Part shown: piece by piece, positions 1-10,710 of the stretch
Layout of the letters: each line of letters begins with the position of its first letter
How positions within the stretch are numbered: the first letter of the stretch is position 1
DNA from: Arabidopsis thaliana
Lineage: Eukaryota; Streptophyta; Magnoliopsida; Brassicales; Brassicaceae
Assembly: GCF_000001735.4 (NCBI RefSeq)
Contig: NC_003076.8
Coordinates: forward strand, 18,355,835-18,419,834
Reading direction: 5' to 3'
DNA length: 64,000 bases
Notes under the pieces: model-generated
What the model saw: only the letters and a program-made list of their open reading frames with translations
Told to the model about the DNA's origin: nothing
The model's database searches: none
Translations under genes and position numbers: made by a program

Positions 1-862
1 TGTGTTCTTCCAAGAAAGAGGTGAATATGACAGCTATTATGGCCGCTTCTTCTTAAATTGGTACTCACAATTGCTAATTGGTCATGCTGAGAATGTTCTG
101 TCTCTTGCAAATCTCGCATTTGAGGAGACGAAGATTATTGTCAAGGTATAATCCTTTTGGCACTTATCCTTCAAACCCAGTGATGCCTATAACAATGAGA
201 CTCATACACCAAAAACAACAATGCAGATACCGGCAATATACTGGTCATACAAGACAGCTAGTCATGCTGCTGAATTAACTGCAGGATACTACAACCCTTC
301 AAACCGTGATGGGTACTCTCTTGTTTTCGAAACTCTGAAGAAATATTCCGTGACTGTGAAGTTTGTGTGCCCTGGGCCACAAATGTCTCCCAATGCGCAT
401 GAAGAAGCATTAGCTGATCCAGAAGGTTTAAGTTGGCAGGTAATGACACTTTTTATTGATGACTATAGCTTTTTTTACTTCTCAGCAAATGTAATCTTAA
501 CCCTAAAGTTTTGGTTATTTGTGGCAGGTGATCAACGCAGCTTGGGATAAGGGACTTCAAATCGGTGGAGAGAATGCGATTACTTGTTTCGACAGAGATG
601 GTTGTATGAGATTAATCGATATAGCTAAACCAAGAAACCATCCAGATGGCTATCACTTCTCCTTCTTCACATATCGTCAACCTTCTCCTCTGGTTCAAGG
701 ATCTACTTGCTTTCCAGATTTGGACTACTTCATTAAACGCATGCATGGTAAGATTTACCCGCACGCTTGATTGTGCCTTCCCTTTAGATTCGTTGTCAAA
801 ATCTTTGTTCTTACAACTATATTTGTTTCTTTGCAGGCGACATAAGAGATAAACAGTTTTAG
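1..862 (+). CDS. BAM8: Beta-amylase-like protein BAM8, C-terminal part (partial)
   Basis: The gene enters from the left edge, so only the last about 205 residues of the glycosyl hydrolase family 14 domain are present. Exons read as 2-145, 227-439, 528-747 and 837-862 (TAG), all with GT-AG introns of about 80-90 bp. Visible family motifs are [51 protein letters not shown] and GGENA, whose Glu matches the second catalytic glutamate of beta-amylases. The end [19 protein letters not shown] through [13 protein letters not shown] fits the BAM7/BAM8 type. In that type an N-terminal BZR1-like DNA-binding domain makes the protein a nuclear transcription factor that regulates growth genes and has little amylase activity. 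That domain would lie left of the window and is not seen. A retained last intron would change the tail to KIYPHA. Confidence 0.9.
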
Positions 863-1662
863 GATTTGCATGGTCTTAGGATTCTTTTAGTAAGTGTCTT
901 TTGTTTAAAACTTCAAAATCTGTTTTGTTTTGTTTATTCTCTCCTCAAGGCCTATATTTAAGACGATTGATCTTGTAATCTTTAAACACCTTAACACTTC
1001 ACTAGTTGAAGATGAACTAACTAATTAAATTCTTAAATGCATTCTAATCCGACTCGCGTAAAGTAGACACTTGTTTAGTTTTATTTTGAAAAATACAAGA
1101 AGGTATTGATGTCTAATGAATACAACCGAAAAGTGTTGCCTAACTCTTATACCTTTTTGTCTAAATTATTCTTAGAATAACCTTTTTGACTATATATGCC
1201 CGAATCCGATTACATTAATGGTATTAATAATTTTTGTTCAAAGTTACATTTTTCTTTTGTATCATTCAAATAATATTCTGATAAAATCCTGATTTTTCAT
1301 GATTGTATTTGACATTTTAGATCCAACCAAATCTTTGAAGAACAAATAAAGAGGGGAAAAAAAGACCAACATGTCCTTTTGCATTCAGTGTTAATTCATG
1401 GACAATATAATGTTGGTCCGTACGAAAATTTGATTTTGTATCTAAAGAAGCATAAGAAATAGGGTTAGTTAACCACAACGAACAAAGCCTCTATTATACA
1501 TATCTAAATGTGGGATAATGAGGCAAAATGTCCAATATGATTAATGAAAAAGATGGAAAAAAAGTCTTAGGTGGTGTGTGATTTAAACTGTGTTTTAATT
1601 ACTTTAAATGATATGAAAAATCTGTTATTATTTAATCAAGATTCTATTAAATTCTGTTAAAG

Positions 1663-1898
1663 TTTTTTTTTTAGTAGTAGAGGGGAAACAACCGTCTCCC
1701 GCAATTTATTGAAACTGAAAAGAAATTACAAAACGGTAGGCGGGTGAGCCTCGGAAACGCAGTTCCTCGGACATCCTCCCTTACAATCTCCTCCACCAAT
1801 GAGGGAGCTAAATCAAACTAATGAATACCTAAAGATAGATTAAAAGCATAGTTCGCTAACCCGTCTGCAAGGCTGTTAGCCTCCCTATATACATACGG
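1663..1898 (-). pseudogene. LINE-type RNase H 3' fragment with poly(A) tail
   Basis: Read on the minus strand, 1893-1690 encodes YREANSLADGLANYAFNLS, then a TAG, then FDLAPSLVEEIVREDVRG and TAFPRLTRLP. This is the familiar C-terminal end of the RNase H domain in Arabidopsis LINE (Ta11-like) retroelements, with one in-frame stop. After the coding end the minus strand runs into a short A-run (T10 on the plus strand at 1663-1672), as expected for the 3' end of a retroposed LINE copy. Flanking 10-mers TCTGTTAAAG (1653-1662) and TCTGTTTTAG (1907-1916) match at 8 of 10 positions and may be a worn target-site duplication. The copy is heavily 5'-truncated. Confidence 0.75.
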
Positions 1899-3015
1899 TT
1901 AGCTTCTCTGTTTTAGTTTGATGTTATTAGTTTTTGATTTATTAAAAAATCTTTAAAACTCTTAATAAATTTGGATTTATTGGAATTATATTTTAAAGTC
2001 ATTGAAAATTTTGTGTTATTCAACTAAAACAAAAAAAATATTTGATTGTTAATGAATTAAATTATTCTGTTATTGGTTTATGATTTTCTATATTTTTACT
2101 AACAAAATAAAATCATAAAAAATATAATCGAATGTTTGACAAAAAAAGTATAATCAAAATAGAGATATTGTTTGAAAAACTTTACAAGATTGTGAAAAAT
2201 TAATTTACATGATTATAGAAAACTCTCTAGCAATAGTTTATCAACAATGATACATTTTTTTTGCTTTAATTGAATATCACAAAATTTTAGCTATAAAAAC
2301 ATGAATCTGATAATTCCAAGAGTATGAATATTTTAGATTATATTTTATAAATCTTAAAACTAATAAAATCAAACTTTAACAAACAAAAAAAAATGAAAAT
2401 GTTGATTAAATAACAAAAGATTTTACATAATATTAGAAGTCACTAAAACTCTATTTAAATCACAAACCAATAACATCATCAAAATAAACAAAAGAAAAAT
2501 ATACGTCATCAACGGCGTTTACTATTCTGAACGAAATTGTATAAATCTCATCATCACTAACCTAAAACCAGCATAAACCCTAAAATTTTCTCAAAACCCC
2601 ATAAACGGTAAACCATAAAGCTTCAAAATTTACAGAGTTTCCATCAGAATCTGTTGATATCTAAATTCATTTACCCGTTAAACATTAATAAATAATAACT
2701 GATAAAGAATTCGAAAACAATATCTATATAGCTCAAAAACCCTAGATCCTAACATTTCAAAAACAAAAACATTATTCTTAAAGCTTCGAAACTAAAACAA
2801 AGACTTAAAAAGTAAGGAAAAAAACAACAAATTATCTTGATTTAGATAAAACCCAATACCGAATCAATCAAATCACACAGTTTTCAACAAAAAAATTAGA
2901 CGAACAACAAACAGAATAATTGTGTCAGATCTGATAGTTGGATCCTTATTTTTTCACCTCGGACTCCGATTCAGTTGATACAAGACGGGAGCTCACAAAC
3001 CAACCATGACAAGAC

Positions 3016-3349
3016 ACGTGTCGGTGTCAGCCAATCAGTTCCCGACCTGCACCAAGCGAATCCGAGACCGCCGGTAACTTTAACAATCATCGCATCTCTC
3101 TCTCATCAGAAAAAGGTGAAAGAGAATAAGGAGGAGAAAACAGTTACCAAATCCGGCAAATATTTTTTCTGTGATTTTTAGGTCTTTCTCAACTATCGAT
3201 AATACTTTAGCAGCCTCCTTTAGTGGTATTTAATGAAAATGATAAACCAATTATTTGTCTACGCGTGTCTCTTTGAAAAGTCTTCTGTTTCTATATCTGC
3301 ACGTTGACCTAACGTCGGAACTCGTCACCTGTGACTGTCACGTGCATGC
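3016..3349. promoter_or_regulatory. G-box/ABRE-like cluster with RY core
   Basis: CACGTG occurs at 3016-3021 (context GACACGTGTC) and 3339-3344 (context GTCACGTGCATGC, so G-box and RY core share a base). These resemble ABA/seed-type promoter elements, but no transcript start is evident nearby and the closest gene end is the 3' end of the minus-strand gene at 3539. Assignment to a promoter is inference only. Confidence 0.3.
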
Positions 3350-3538
3350 GTCTAAATCAACTATTTAGATTTTTGAGCATTACTAGTGACTATGTGATTA
3401 TATAAATATTGACATAGGGAAAAAAATCACACAAGGATTTGTATAAACAAAACTTTATTTATTACCAAATACATACAAATCCCGGTTCAGTCCGGTTTGG
3501 CTAGATTAATAATTACATTCTTAGAGACGATTTTTTGC

Positions 3539-4962
3539 TTAACCAACATAGTTCACAAACTCTGGTGGCGAGGGGAGTGAGCCACCATGGAGCAAAGCGA
3601 AGACCGAGCCGACGGTGTTAAAGACTCGTGGGACCACAATTCGAGCAACTCTTGGTAGAGTCGGGTAAGTAAGAGTACCAACGATAAACCAGTTGAGACT
3701 CATAAGAGCAACTGCATCTAAAGCCGGTTTATTCTTAACCGTAGAGAAAAATTGAACCACACTTTTCAAAGAGATACCAACCACTGTGAAGAGTGCTCCT
3801 ATAAGTGGAGTACACAGCTCTTGTTCTTTGGCTTCATACATTACTATACCCACCACTAGAGCGAGCATCGCGCTGAATACGCTTCTTGAAACCGCAATGT
3901 TCTTCTCTAAACCGAGGACTCTTGGCGTCAATTCTTCGTCTTTTGGAATTGTCGATTTCGCAAACGGGTAAAGAGGTGATTTAACCGATGTAAACTCGGC
4001 TTTTCCCTTTGATGCATAAGGGATATTCTTAGGCTTATGTATGCTACGGATTTCGCTTGGTTCTTCACTTGGTTTAACTTTGCCCTTCTTGCTCCTATAG
4101 TCTTTTCCATTAACTTCCATCAGTTGAAGATTTTCCTCCTTTAGTTCTTGTAGCTGCCAAAATCCAAATGTTTAGAACATATGTATATGTGGTTATGCAA
4201 CATGTCTACTAAACCAGTTTTTGTACCTCGGCCTCTAGCTTTTCTATTTTGGAAATGGCTTCATCATGTTCATCTTCTAGTTCATCTAAGTCCTGTTCCA
4301 TGATTCGATATTCTTTTATTGCTTCCCGGAGATTCTTCTCTATCTCTTTTCTATTCCATTCAAGACTCTCTAGCTCATACCTCAAATCATAAATACTCTG
4401 CTCAAGCTGGAAATACAAAATATCTTCTTCTTTTTTGTTAAATTATACATTAAAAGATCTAGCTCAATCAAAATGTAACCATTATTATGACTCCTCAAAA
4501 GGGTAACTATAAAAACAACTGAAAATCCTCAATTTTCCATTTATTCATAACCAATCAAAGGTTACTGAAACTACTAAAGTTTACCTAACCTTAAGGATCA
4601 AAACAATCAAAGGTTACTGAAACTACTAAATTCTCATAAATCTTTAGGATCAGTACCAAATCTTTGCACATTCAATCAAAGTGAATAAGATAACGAACCA
4701 GTCTTTCCCTTGGTATAGAGGCGAAAAAGCGAATCGGGAACGTAAAAAGAAGAACGGATCCCCAGATAGAGCCCCGTACAGCTCTCCACAGCATACTTAA
4801 GTTGAACCAAATTGCAGAAGTCACCATATCAGTAGATACAAAGGTTGTAACAAGAGCTGTTCTAAGACAGAACACACATGCGTATATGCAGAAAAAGAAA
4901 GGTCTGGTCATAAGATATAATGAAGATGAGACCAACCCAGAAATCAAACCTCCAAGATCCAT
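3539..4962 (-). CDS. Membrane-associated coiled-coil protein of unknown function (At5g45310-like)
   Basis: Three coding exons on the minus strand (4962-4699, 4406-4227, 4153-3539) join in phase 0 to give 352 residues. Exon 1 starts MDLGGLISGLVSSSLYLMTR and is strongly hydrophobic (about residues 8-85, probably two or three membrane spans). Exon 2 is a highly charged heptad-like segment from LEQSIYDLRYELESLEWNRK, continuing into LQELKEENLQLMEV in exon 3, and is a convincing coiled coil (about residues 89-165). The C-terminal third has three further hydrophobic stretches, VFSAMLALVVGIVMYEA, LCTPLIGALFTVVGISL and ALDAVALMSLNWFIVGTL. The first donor is CTG/GTTCGT, weaker than the others. A leader intron is likely, with AAG/GTAAGC near 5172 and acceptor TTTTTGTAG just before the ATG exon. 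No catalytic motif is seen, so the function is unknown. Confidence 0.85.
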
Positions 4963-6519
4963 TTGTCTTAACCAAATTTTTTTCCCCTACAAAAATATGA
5001 ACACACAAACTTTGAGTCACTGCTCAATGGAATTTCCAAAATAAGGTCAAGATTTTTGAAAGTTCAAATTTCCAATCTTAATAAAGCTAATGAACCAAAA
5101 TGATTCTAGTTTTTATTGAAGCGATATCCAAACTCTGATAGAATCTTATAATAGAAGAAATTAGAAGCTTACCTTTTTTAAGGTAAGAGTAAGAGCCAGA
5201 AGTTGTAACAGAGTATGAAGTGAAGAGAAGAAAAATGATAGGGACAAAAACAGAGAGGTGGCAGAGAGAGGAAAGCAATGGACGACACGTTGAGTGATGA
5301 GTGTATTTCTCAAGTCATTTGGATAAAGATCAGAGCTTTGAAATTCTTCTAGTTATCAGAGAAAGTCAAAACTTAAAATACATTTCTGTTATAAAAAAAA
5401 GTACAATAAAAATGAATAATTAACTATAAAATATAAAAATAACAAAAAGATTAACTTAGATTAATGGTATGGGTTTTGTCGGAATTGATAATCAGTCAAT
5501 CGTTTTTCTTTAGTTATCAAAGATGTGCTTTTGTTTACAAATAAGGCTTTTTGGTTAGGACAAGTCTAGTATCGTTTGAATTCAGATAACTAACAAGCTG
5601 TTTCACTGTTATACAAACAACAAAGCATTAATTACAATACCACTTACAAAATAGAGGATGCACATTTGCAGAATGATGTGCAATAAGTGAATGTTGAACA
5701 ATTCACCAATATGATCGAATAATAGGAGCTGACGTTATTGTTGTTGTAATAAAAAAAGCAATACCAAATAGTCAAATACTATTGTAAGAAAATCAAAAGT
5801 GTCTACATCTGTAAATGTACATACTACTTGTAAAAAATTCAAACATATCACAATGGGACGATAATAGCTTTTTTGCTTATTTGCTCTGTTTTAAAAGCTA
5901 TTTCCTATCTTTGTAAGTCTCTGTTTTACTGCCGTCGATAAAAACACTTGAGTTTTACATATTTTTCCCCATTTTGATCAATGAATTACACATTAAACAA
6001 AAACAAAAGAATTGTTAAACAGAATCCATGTAGAAATAAAGTGACATTATATACAAAAGCTATGGGGTCATTAAACTGCTTAAACCAAAATACAAATATA
6101 CATAAAGTTCTTTTTTAAAACAAACATTTGTGCCCATTCACCATTTTTGCTCAATTTCATTCATTCCCTCCACTTTTCCTAACTTATTAATTTTATCTAT
6201 AATTTAATTTTTCTTAATTACAAAACATTAAAATAAATCCATCATTTGTGATTTTAGTTGAAATTAAAAAACTTACAAAAATATATTACTCTTTCATTAT
6301 TATTCCAAACAATCAAATACACTTCAAGTCAAATTTTCGTGTAAGCGAAAATATCGAAATTTCATGAATTTCTTTCATATTCATTTGATATCATTATGAA
6401 TAAATTGTAATACTACCTACAGCAATTATTTTAGAAAGAAAAATATATATGAATCCCAAAAAGTAAAATAAAAACTAATTAAGTGAAAGAGAAAGTAAAA
6501 CAAATGAGAGATAGAGTTT
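4963..6519. other. Intergenic: leader of the coiled-coil gene, then AT-rich DNA
   Basis: About 4963-5300 probably holds the leader exon and leader intron of the minus-strand coiled-coil gene. The remainder is AT-rich and I see no gene, RNA or clear repeat in it. Confidence 0.6.
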
Positions 6520-7219
6520 CTAATGCTTATGAGCAGAGGTGCAAGGAGATGGAATGTAACTATGATCAGAAGGTCTAAACCTAAGCTGACAGCTAAGGTT
6601 ACACTCAAACTTAACCGATCCTAATGGTCCGACTCGCCACCGAGTTCTTGAGCCACCTTTGAGCTCGAAAGTAATAACATCTTTTTTAACCGCATAGTCT
6701 ACAGCTTGCATCATTGTTGGATTCAATGGTATTGGATATGACTGAACCAAGTAAGGAAGGAACATTGATTTCTCTTTAACAACTTCAAACTCAGGCGCTT
6801 TTAAAATCGCAATAGGTTTGCCTTCATAGCTTAGCTTGAACTCAGTTTCATCAAACAACGCATGAGCCTTAGCGTTATCATTCTCTACGCGAATCACAAT
6901 CGTTAACTGCGTTTGCAAAACTCCAACTATATCATACCTGATCAATCAAACCGAGAAAAGAAAAAGATATCGATCATAAATGAGAGCCAAGATTCATCAT
7001 GATCAATAAAGGGAAGAGTTGCGGAAAATATAACAAGTACTTTAAGAAGTCGAGGTGAGCATCCGCGACACTAATGATGGGAACTCGAGGATGAATGACC
7101 AGGTAACCAACGAAGACTATAATGCCACCAACGATTACAACAATAGAGATTATGGCACAAATGATGGCTGCACACCAGATGAAAGGACTGGTACCATGAC
7201 GAGAAGTCAATCTGGGCAT
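6520..7219 (-). CDS. LEA_2 / NDR1-HIN1-like membrane protein (At5g45320-like)
   Basis: Two exons on the minus strand, 7219-7041 and 6937-6520, join as ...DFLK/YDIVG... to give 198 residues. The N-terminus MPRLTSRHGTSPFIWCAA is followed by one long transmembrane span (IICAIISIVVIVGGIIVFVG), then a LEA_2-type beta domain containing TQLTIVIRVEN, FKLSYEGKPIA and a Val/Ile-rich strand pattern. This is the layout of NDR1/HIN1-like proteins: short cytosolic N-terminus, one span, extracytosolic domain. The start is uncertain. The same frame is open for about 110 bp further upstream (KPTKRPRTLVPKPECC), but contains no ATG before a TAA, so I took the first ATG. A spliced upstream exon supplying another start cannot be excluded. 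Members are linked to defence and membrane contact, but the role of this one is unknown. Confidence 0.8.
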
Positions 7220-7866
7220 TATTATGGGGTTTACCAGATCGGATTTTAGTTCGGGTTCGATGAGACAGCATTCAGGCTTTGGGACCAACGTTCTTGGCCT
7301 TTTGGTTGGTTTGGGGTAATGTTTGAGAGAGGATAATGGAATTTGAAGGATTTGGTACTTAACCCTACTTGGTGGGGAAAGTCTTGGTATCTTTCTTTAC
7401 TTTGGGGTAAAGGCAAAATGGGCTTAGCAAGTAACATACATAATTGGATAAAGTTGTATACTTGCTAAATTTTAAGGAATCTTCTTCTTCTGTACATAAT
7501 GTCTAACGTAATTCTTAACTTGTAAGTCTTACTAACTTCGCTAATGTGTACATATGTAAATCAAATAATAAATATCAGAACATATGATGCATATATATAC
7601 TTAATGATTTGCGTTTACCAAAAAGGTTCGTAGTACTTTTTGTTTTCTCTACATGAACAAACATTCTCTCCTGAGGCTAAAGTTCATCAGATTAAAAAAA
7701 GGAACATGAACTTGCCAATATGATATGCCTACACATCTCGCGATGTGGTAACCATACAACTGTTTTTACCCAAAAAGCTGAATTTAAAACTTTAAAGAAG
7801 GGCTAAGAGTAGAAATGTGTGTACGCGAGTGACCAATAAAGCCTTGGAAGATAGAAACTCAGCAGG

Positions 7867-10710
7867 TCAGAAATGTGTGTTTCTGCCTCGGCCTCTCCCA
7901 CCAGAGTAGTAACCATAACCCGAGTTTGAGTAGTAGTTGTTGTTGTTGTTATTATGGTATCCGCCTCTGTAATTGGTTTGTGCAGCGAGATATGCACCCT
8001 GACCTGGTTGTAGTGGAGGTGGCCTTTGAAAATTATTACCAAATGCCTGAATAAAAAGATAAAGAGAGCAAAAACTCCATCAGCAAACACTATTGCGATT
8101 GGAGAAGAATAGTTTCAGAACTTGGGTTGGTGGCTATAGAATATGTGAAACAAACCTCAGGAACTTGTCTCATGTGTTCGGGAAACTGGTTGTGCTGTTG
8201 TCCGCTTCTTGCCACACGGTCAAGTTGATTGCACGAGATTGTGTCAAAAAAGTCATCCTTGTTATATGCAGGCTGCAACAATCAAAAAACAGATATCAAC
8301 CGTTGTTTGAAATATCATATAAATCATTAAATATGTCATGTTAAGAGCTTGAACTAGATCTCGCTGAGATTTAATCAAACTTAGAAAATACATGTACCTT
8401 CCCTTCTGCGTTTGGCTCAATCGCAGTTTCTTCCCCATAATCATTTTGATTCCTCTGGTTATTTCTTCCAAGATAACCCCATAGTTCACTCTTCTTGAAC
8501 TTCTCATTCATTGCTTCAAAATCAAATTCTTCAGTGTACTCAATGCTAGAACTAGGGATCCGAGACTGCAACACATTTAGAACCAAAGGAAAAACAAATG
8601 AGAAATAGTGAAATGTGTGAAAAGGATACAAACCAAAGTTGCAATGCTTTGAATTTAACACTTCCAAGACAAAGAGAGAGGCTAAATGTATCACTACTAG
8701 TGTCAATGACATCATGGATTTAAGAACCAATGCAATCATGAATGCTTTTTATGATAATCATGAGAAAATCATGCATAAGTGTGATATCTACAAGAAAACA
8801 TCAGAAGAAGAATTACATAGGTAGATACCTGATGAGCTGAAACTGGAAGAGGCAGCAATGGTGCATGATTTCTGGGAGCAAAACTTTGTGATGGCACATT
8901 CGCTGATGCCGGGTTAGTTGCAGCAAACATCTCTTGACCCCTATATACCATCTGCTGCCTAGATTGCAGTGACGGATCCATATCGAAAAATGACTCAGGC
9001 GATTTTGACAATGGACCAGGAATCACAGGAGCTGAATTAGAAGCCACAGCAGGTAACTCATGAGGTATAGATCGGTGAGGATGATTAGACTGAGGGTCAT
9101 AGACAACTTTACCAATAGCCTGGGGTGCACTGGGGTAAATTTTCTGAATATTTGGAGCAGAAAGCTGCGCTTCAGAAGGTGGAGAAAGGTTAGAGGATAC
9201 TGAAGCAAGGCCAGGTGGAGTATGGAGTTGTGTTTGACCAAGAGGAGAAGGGTTGGAAGAGTATGATTGATTGGAAGAGACGTCAGGTGAACGAGTAACA
9301 ACCTGTGATGAATCATCCACTAACCCCATGATTGGTGAAGAAAAATAATCAATAATCTGCGGACCATTGGGTATGGTCGAGGAGGATGAAACTGGCTTCT
9401 GCATCATACCAAGAGGGACACCACTGGAAGCAAATTTGTTACCTTGCACAAAAGAAGGAATGGGCATCGAGGAACCAGCATTACTTTGAGTTGAATCAAT
9501 TAAGCTCACTGGTGATTCTGTCAAACTTCCAGCATTAGCTGAAGGAGGCTGGAAGCTTAAAGGGACTGATGAATGTTGTGTGACAGGAACCGGTTTACTA
9601 CTCAAAGCAGGTGTATTGATCCATTGTGATCCTCTCCCCAAACCATAACCGCTATCATAGCCAGAAATCGGAGAGCTCATAGTCATAGCTGGCCTAGAGT
9701 GAGGGGACTGTAAAAAGAAAGGGGGAATAACAGATTGAAAAATCATGAAAAGTGATAAATTTAGTAAACAATTCTTATTTCCATGTTCTAAGTGAATGCC
9801 TTTACCTGATTGACGTCTTGTTCACTTTGAATCTCTTGTCTTGATTGAGCAGATGGAGATGGGTTAACTTGGAGATCCTAAACCAACAAACAAGTATCAA
9901 CATAAATCATTATATATAGACCAACTCCAATACATCAAACATAGAATGTCTAATAAGGTAAGAGTCTGAACACTAACCTTGATGTCACTTCCACGAAAAA
10001 GAATGTAATCGTAAACTTTATCACATGGCGGAATTTGCGGCCCATCTTTCTTCCTCCCCTCCGTTCCACATGATCTTACTGCACAACCAATCAATAGACA
10101 ATCATTGAACACAAGAACGCCACACTTGAATAGCAATACAAGTTAACATTTGCTTGGTAACTTCACCTCTCATGATTCACTAACATAGAAGTTTCCAGAT
10201 TTTGCTTAGAGTCACCAAATTTTTTAACTCTTCACTAAATATCAACACAAATTTGGAAACTACACTACATAGAAACGATTGCTCAAGCTCTCTTACATCT
10301 CCTTGAATCTAATACCAAATCCAGAAAACATAAACAACCACAAGAACGGAATCAAAATCAAATTTCCAGTTCCAAACGCAAACAAAGTGATGACAATATA
10401 TATATACTCGATGTTTTGGTTACGAATACACAACGCATAAACACGTAATCTCTGCAATGTTCGGAAAACTAAAATAGGAATTTCGATATCGCATAGGTTT
10501 CGAATCCGTACCGTTTTTTAGACCTAGCGTCGAGTCCTGAACGTTGAGATGGTAGAGAATGCCTTCGTAACGGATCTCGTACTTAGAAATTAGACTGATG
10601 AAACTTCCTATAAACGTATCGCCGACGTTGTTACCCGGCGACGGAGAAGGTACAGATGACGGAGGTTGAGATGACGACGGCGAGGAAGATTGCGAACTCT
10701 CACTCGCCAT
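7867..10710 (-). CDS. DCP5-L: LSM14-family decapping factor, DCP5-like
   Basis: Seven exons on the minus strand (10710-10512, 10078-9978, 9877-9806, 9707-8829, 8565-8398, 8272-8156, 8046-7867) give 571 residues. Order of parts: a Ser/Pro-rich leader, an N-terminal Lsm14 domain ([19 protein letters not shown] to [11 protein letters not shown], about residues 30-100), a long Ser/Pro/Gln-rich disordered centre in exon 4, the FDF box ([20 protein letters not shown]), the FFD box ([14 protein letters not shown]) and a Tyr/Asn-Gly/Arg tail ending [11 protein letters not shown]. This is the architecture of DCP5/Scd6/RAP55 proteins, which sit in P-bodies, repress translation and promote mRNA decapping through DCP1-DCP2 and DDX6-type helicases. 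The paralogue-specific name follows length and genomic position. Its individual function is inferred from DCP5. Confidence 0.92.

Larger units (their letters stand above)
863..3538. other. Intergenic tract with LINE relic and a G-box-rich patch
   Basis: This holds the 3' flank of the BAM8-like gene, then AT-rich DNA without a supported gene. Two things stand out: a LINE-type RNase H relic at 1663-1898 and a GC-richer patch at about 2940-3350. The patch carries CACGTG at 3016-3021 and 3339-3344, the second touching GCATGC, and a CCAAT box near 3030. An open frame at 2975-3181 lies in the patch but begins at a non-ATG codon and resembles no family I know. Confidence 0.6.

Noticed and set aside
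2975..3181. 68-codon frame on the plus strand
   Set aside because: It starts at a non-ATG codon, has no family resemblance and overlaps promoter-like motifs.
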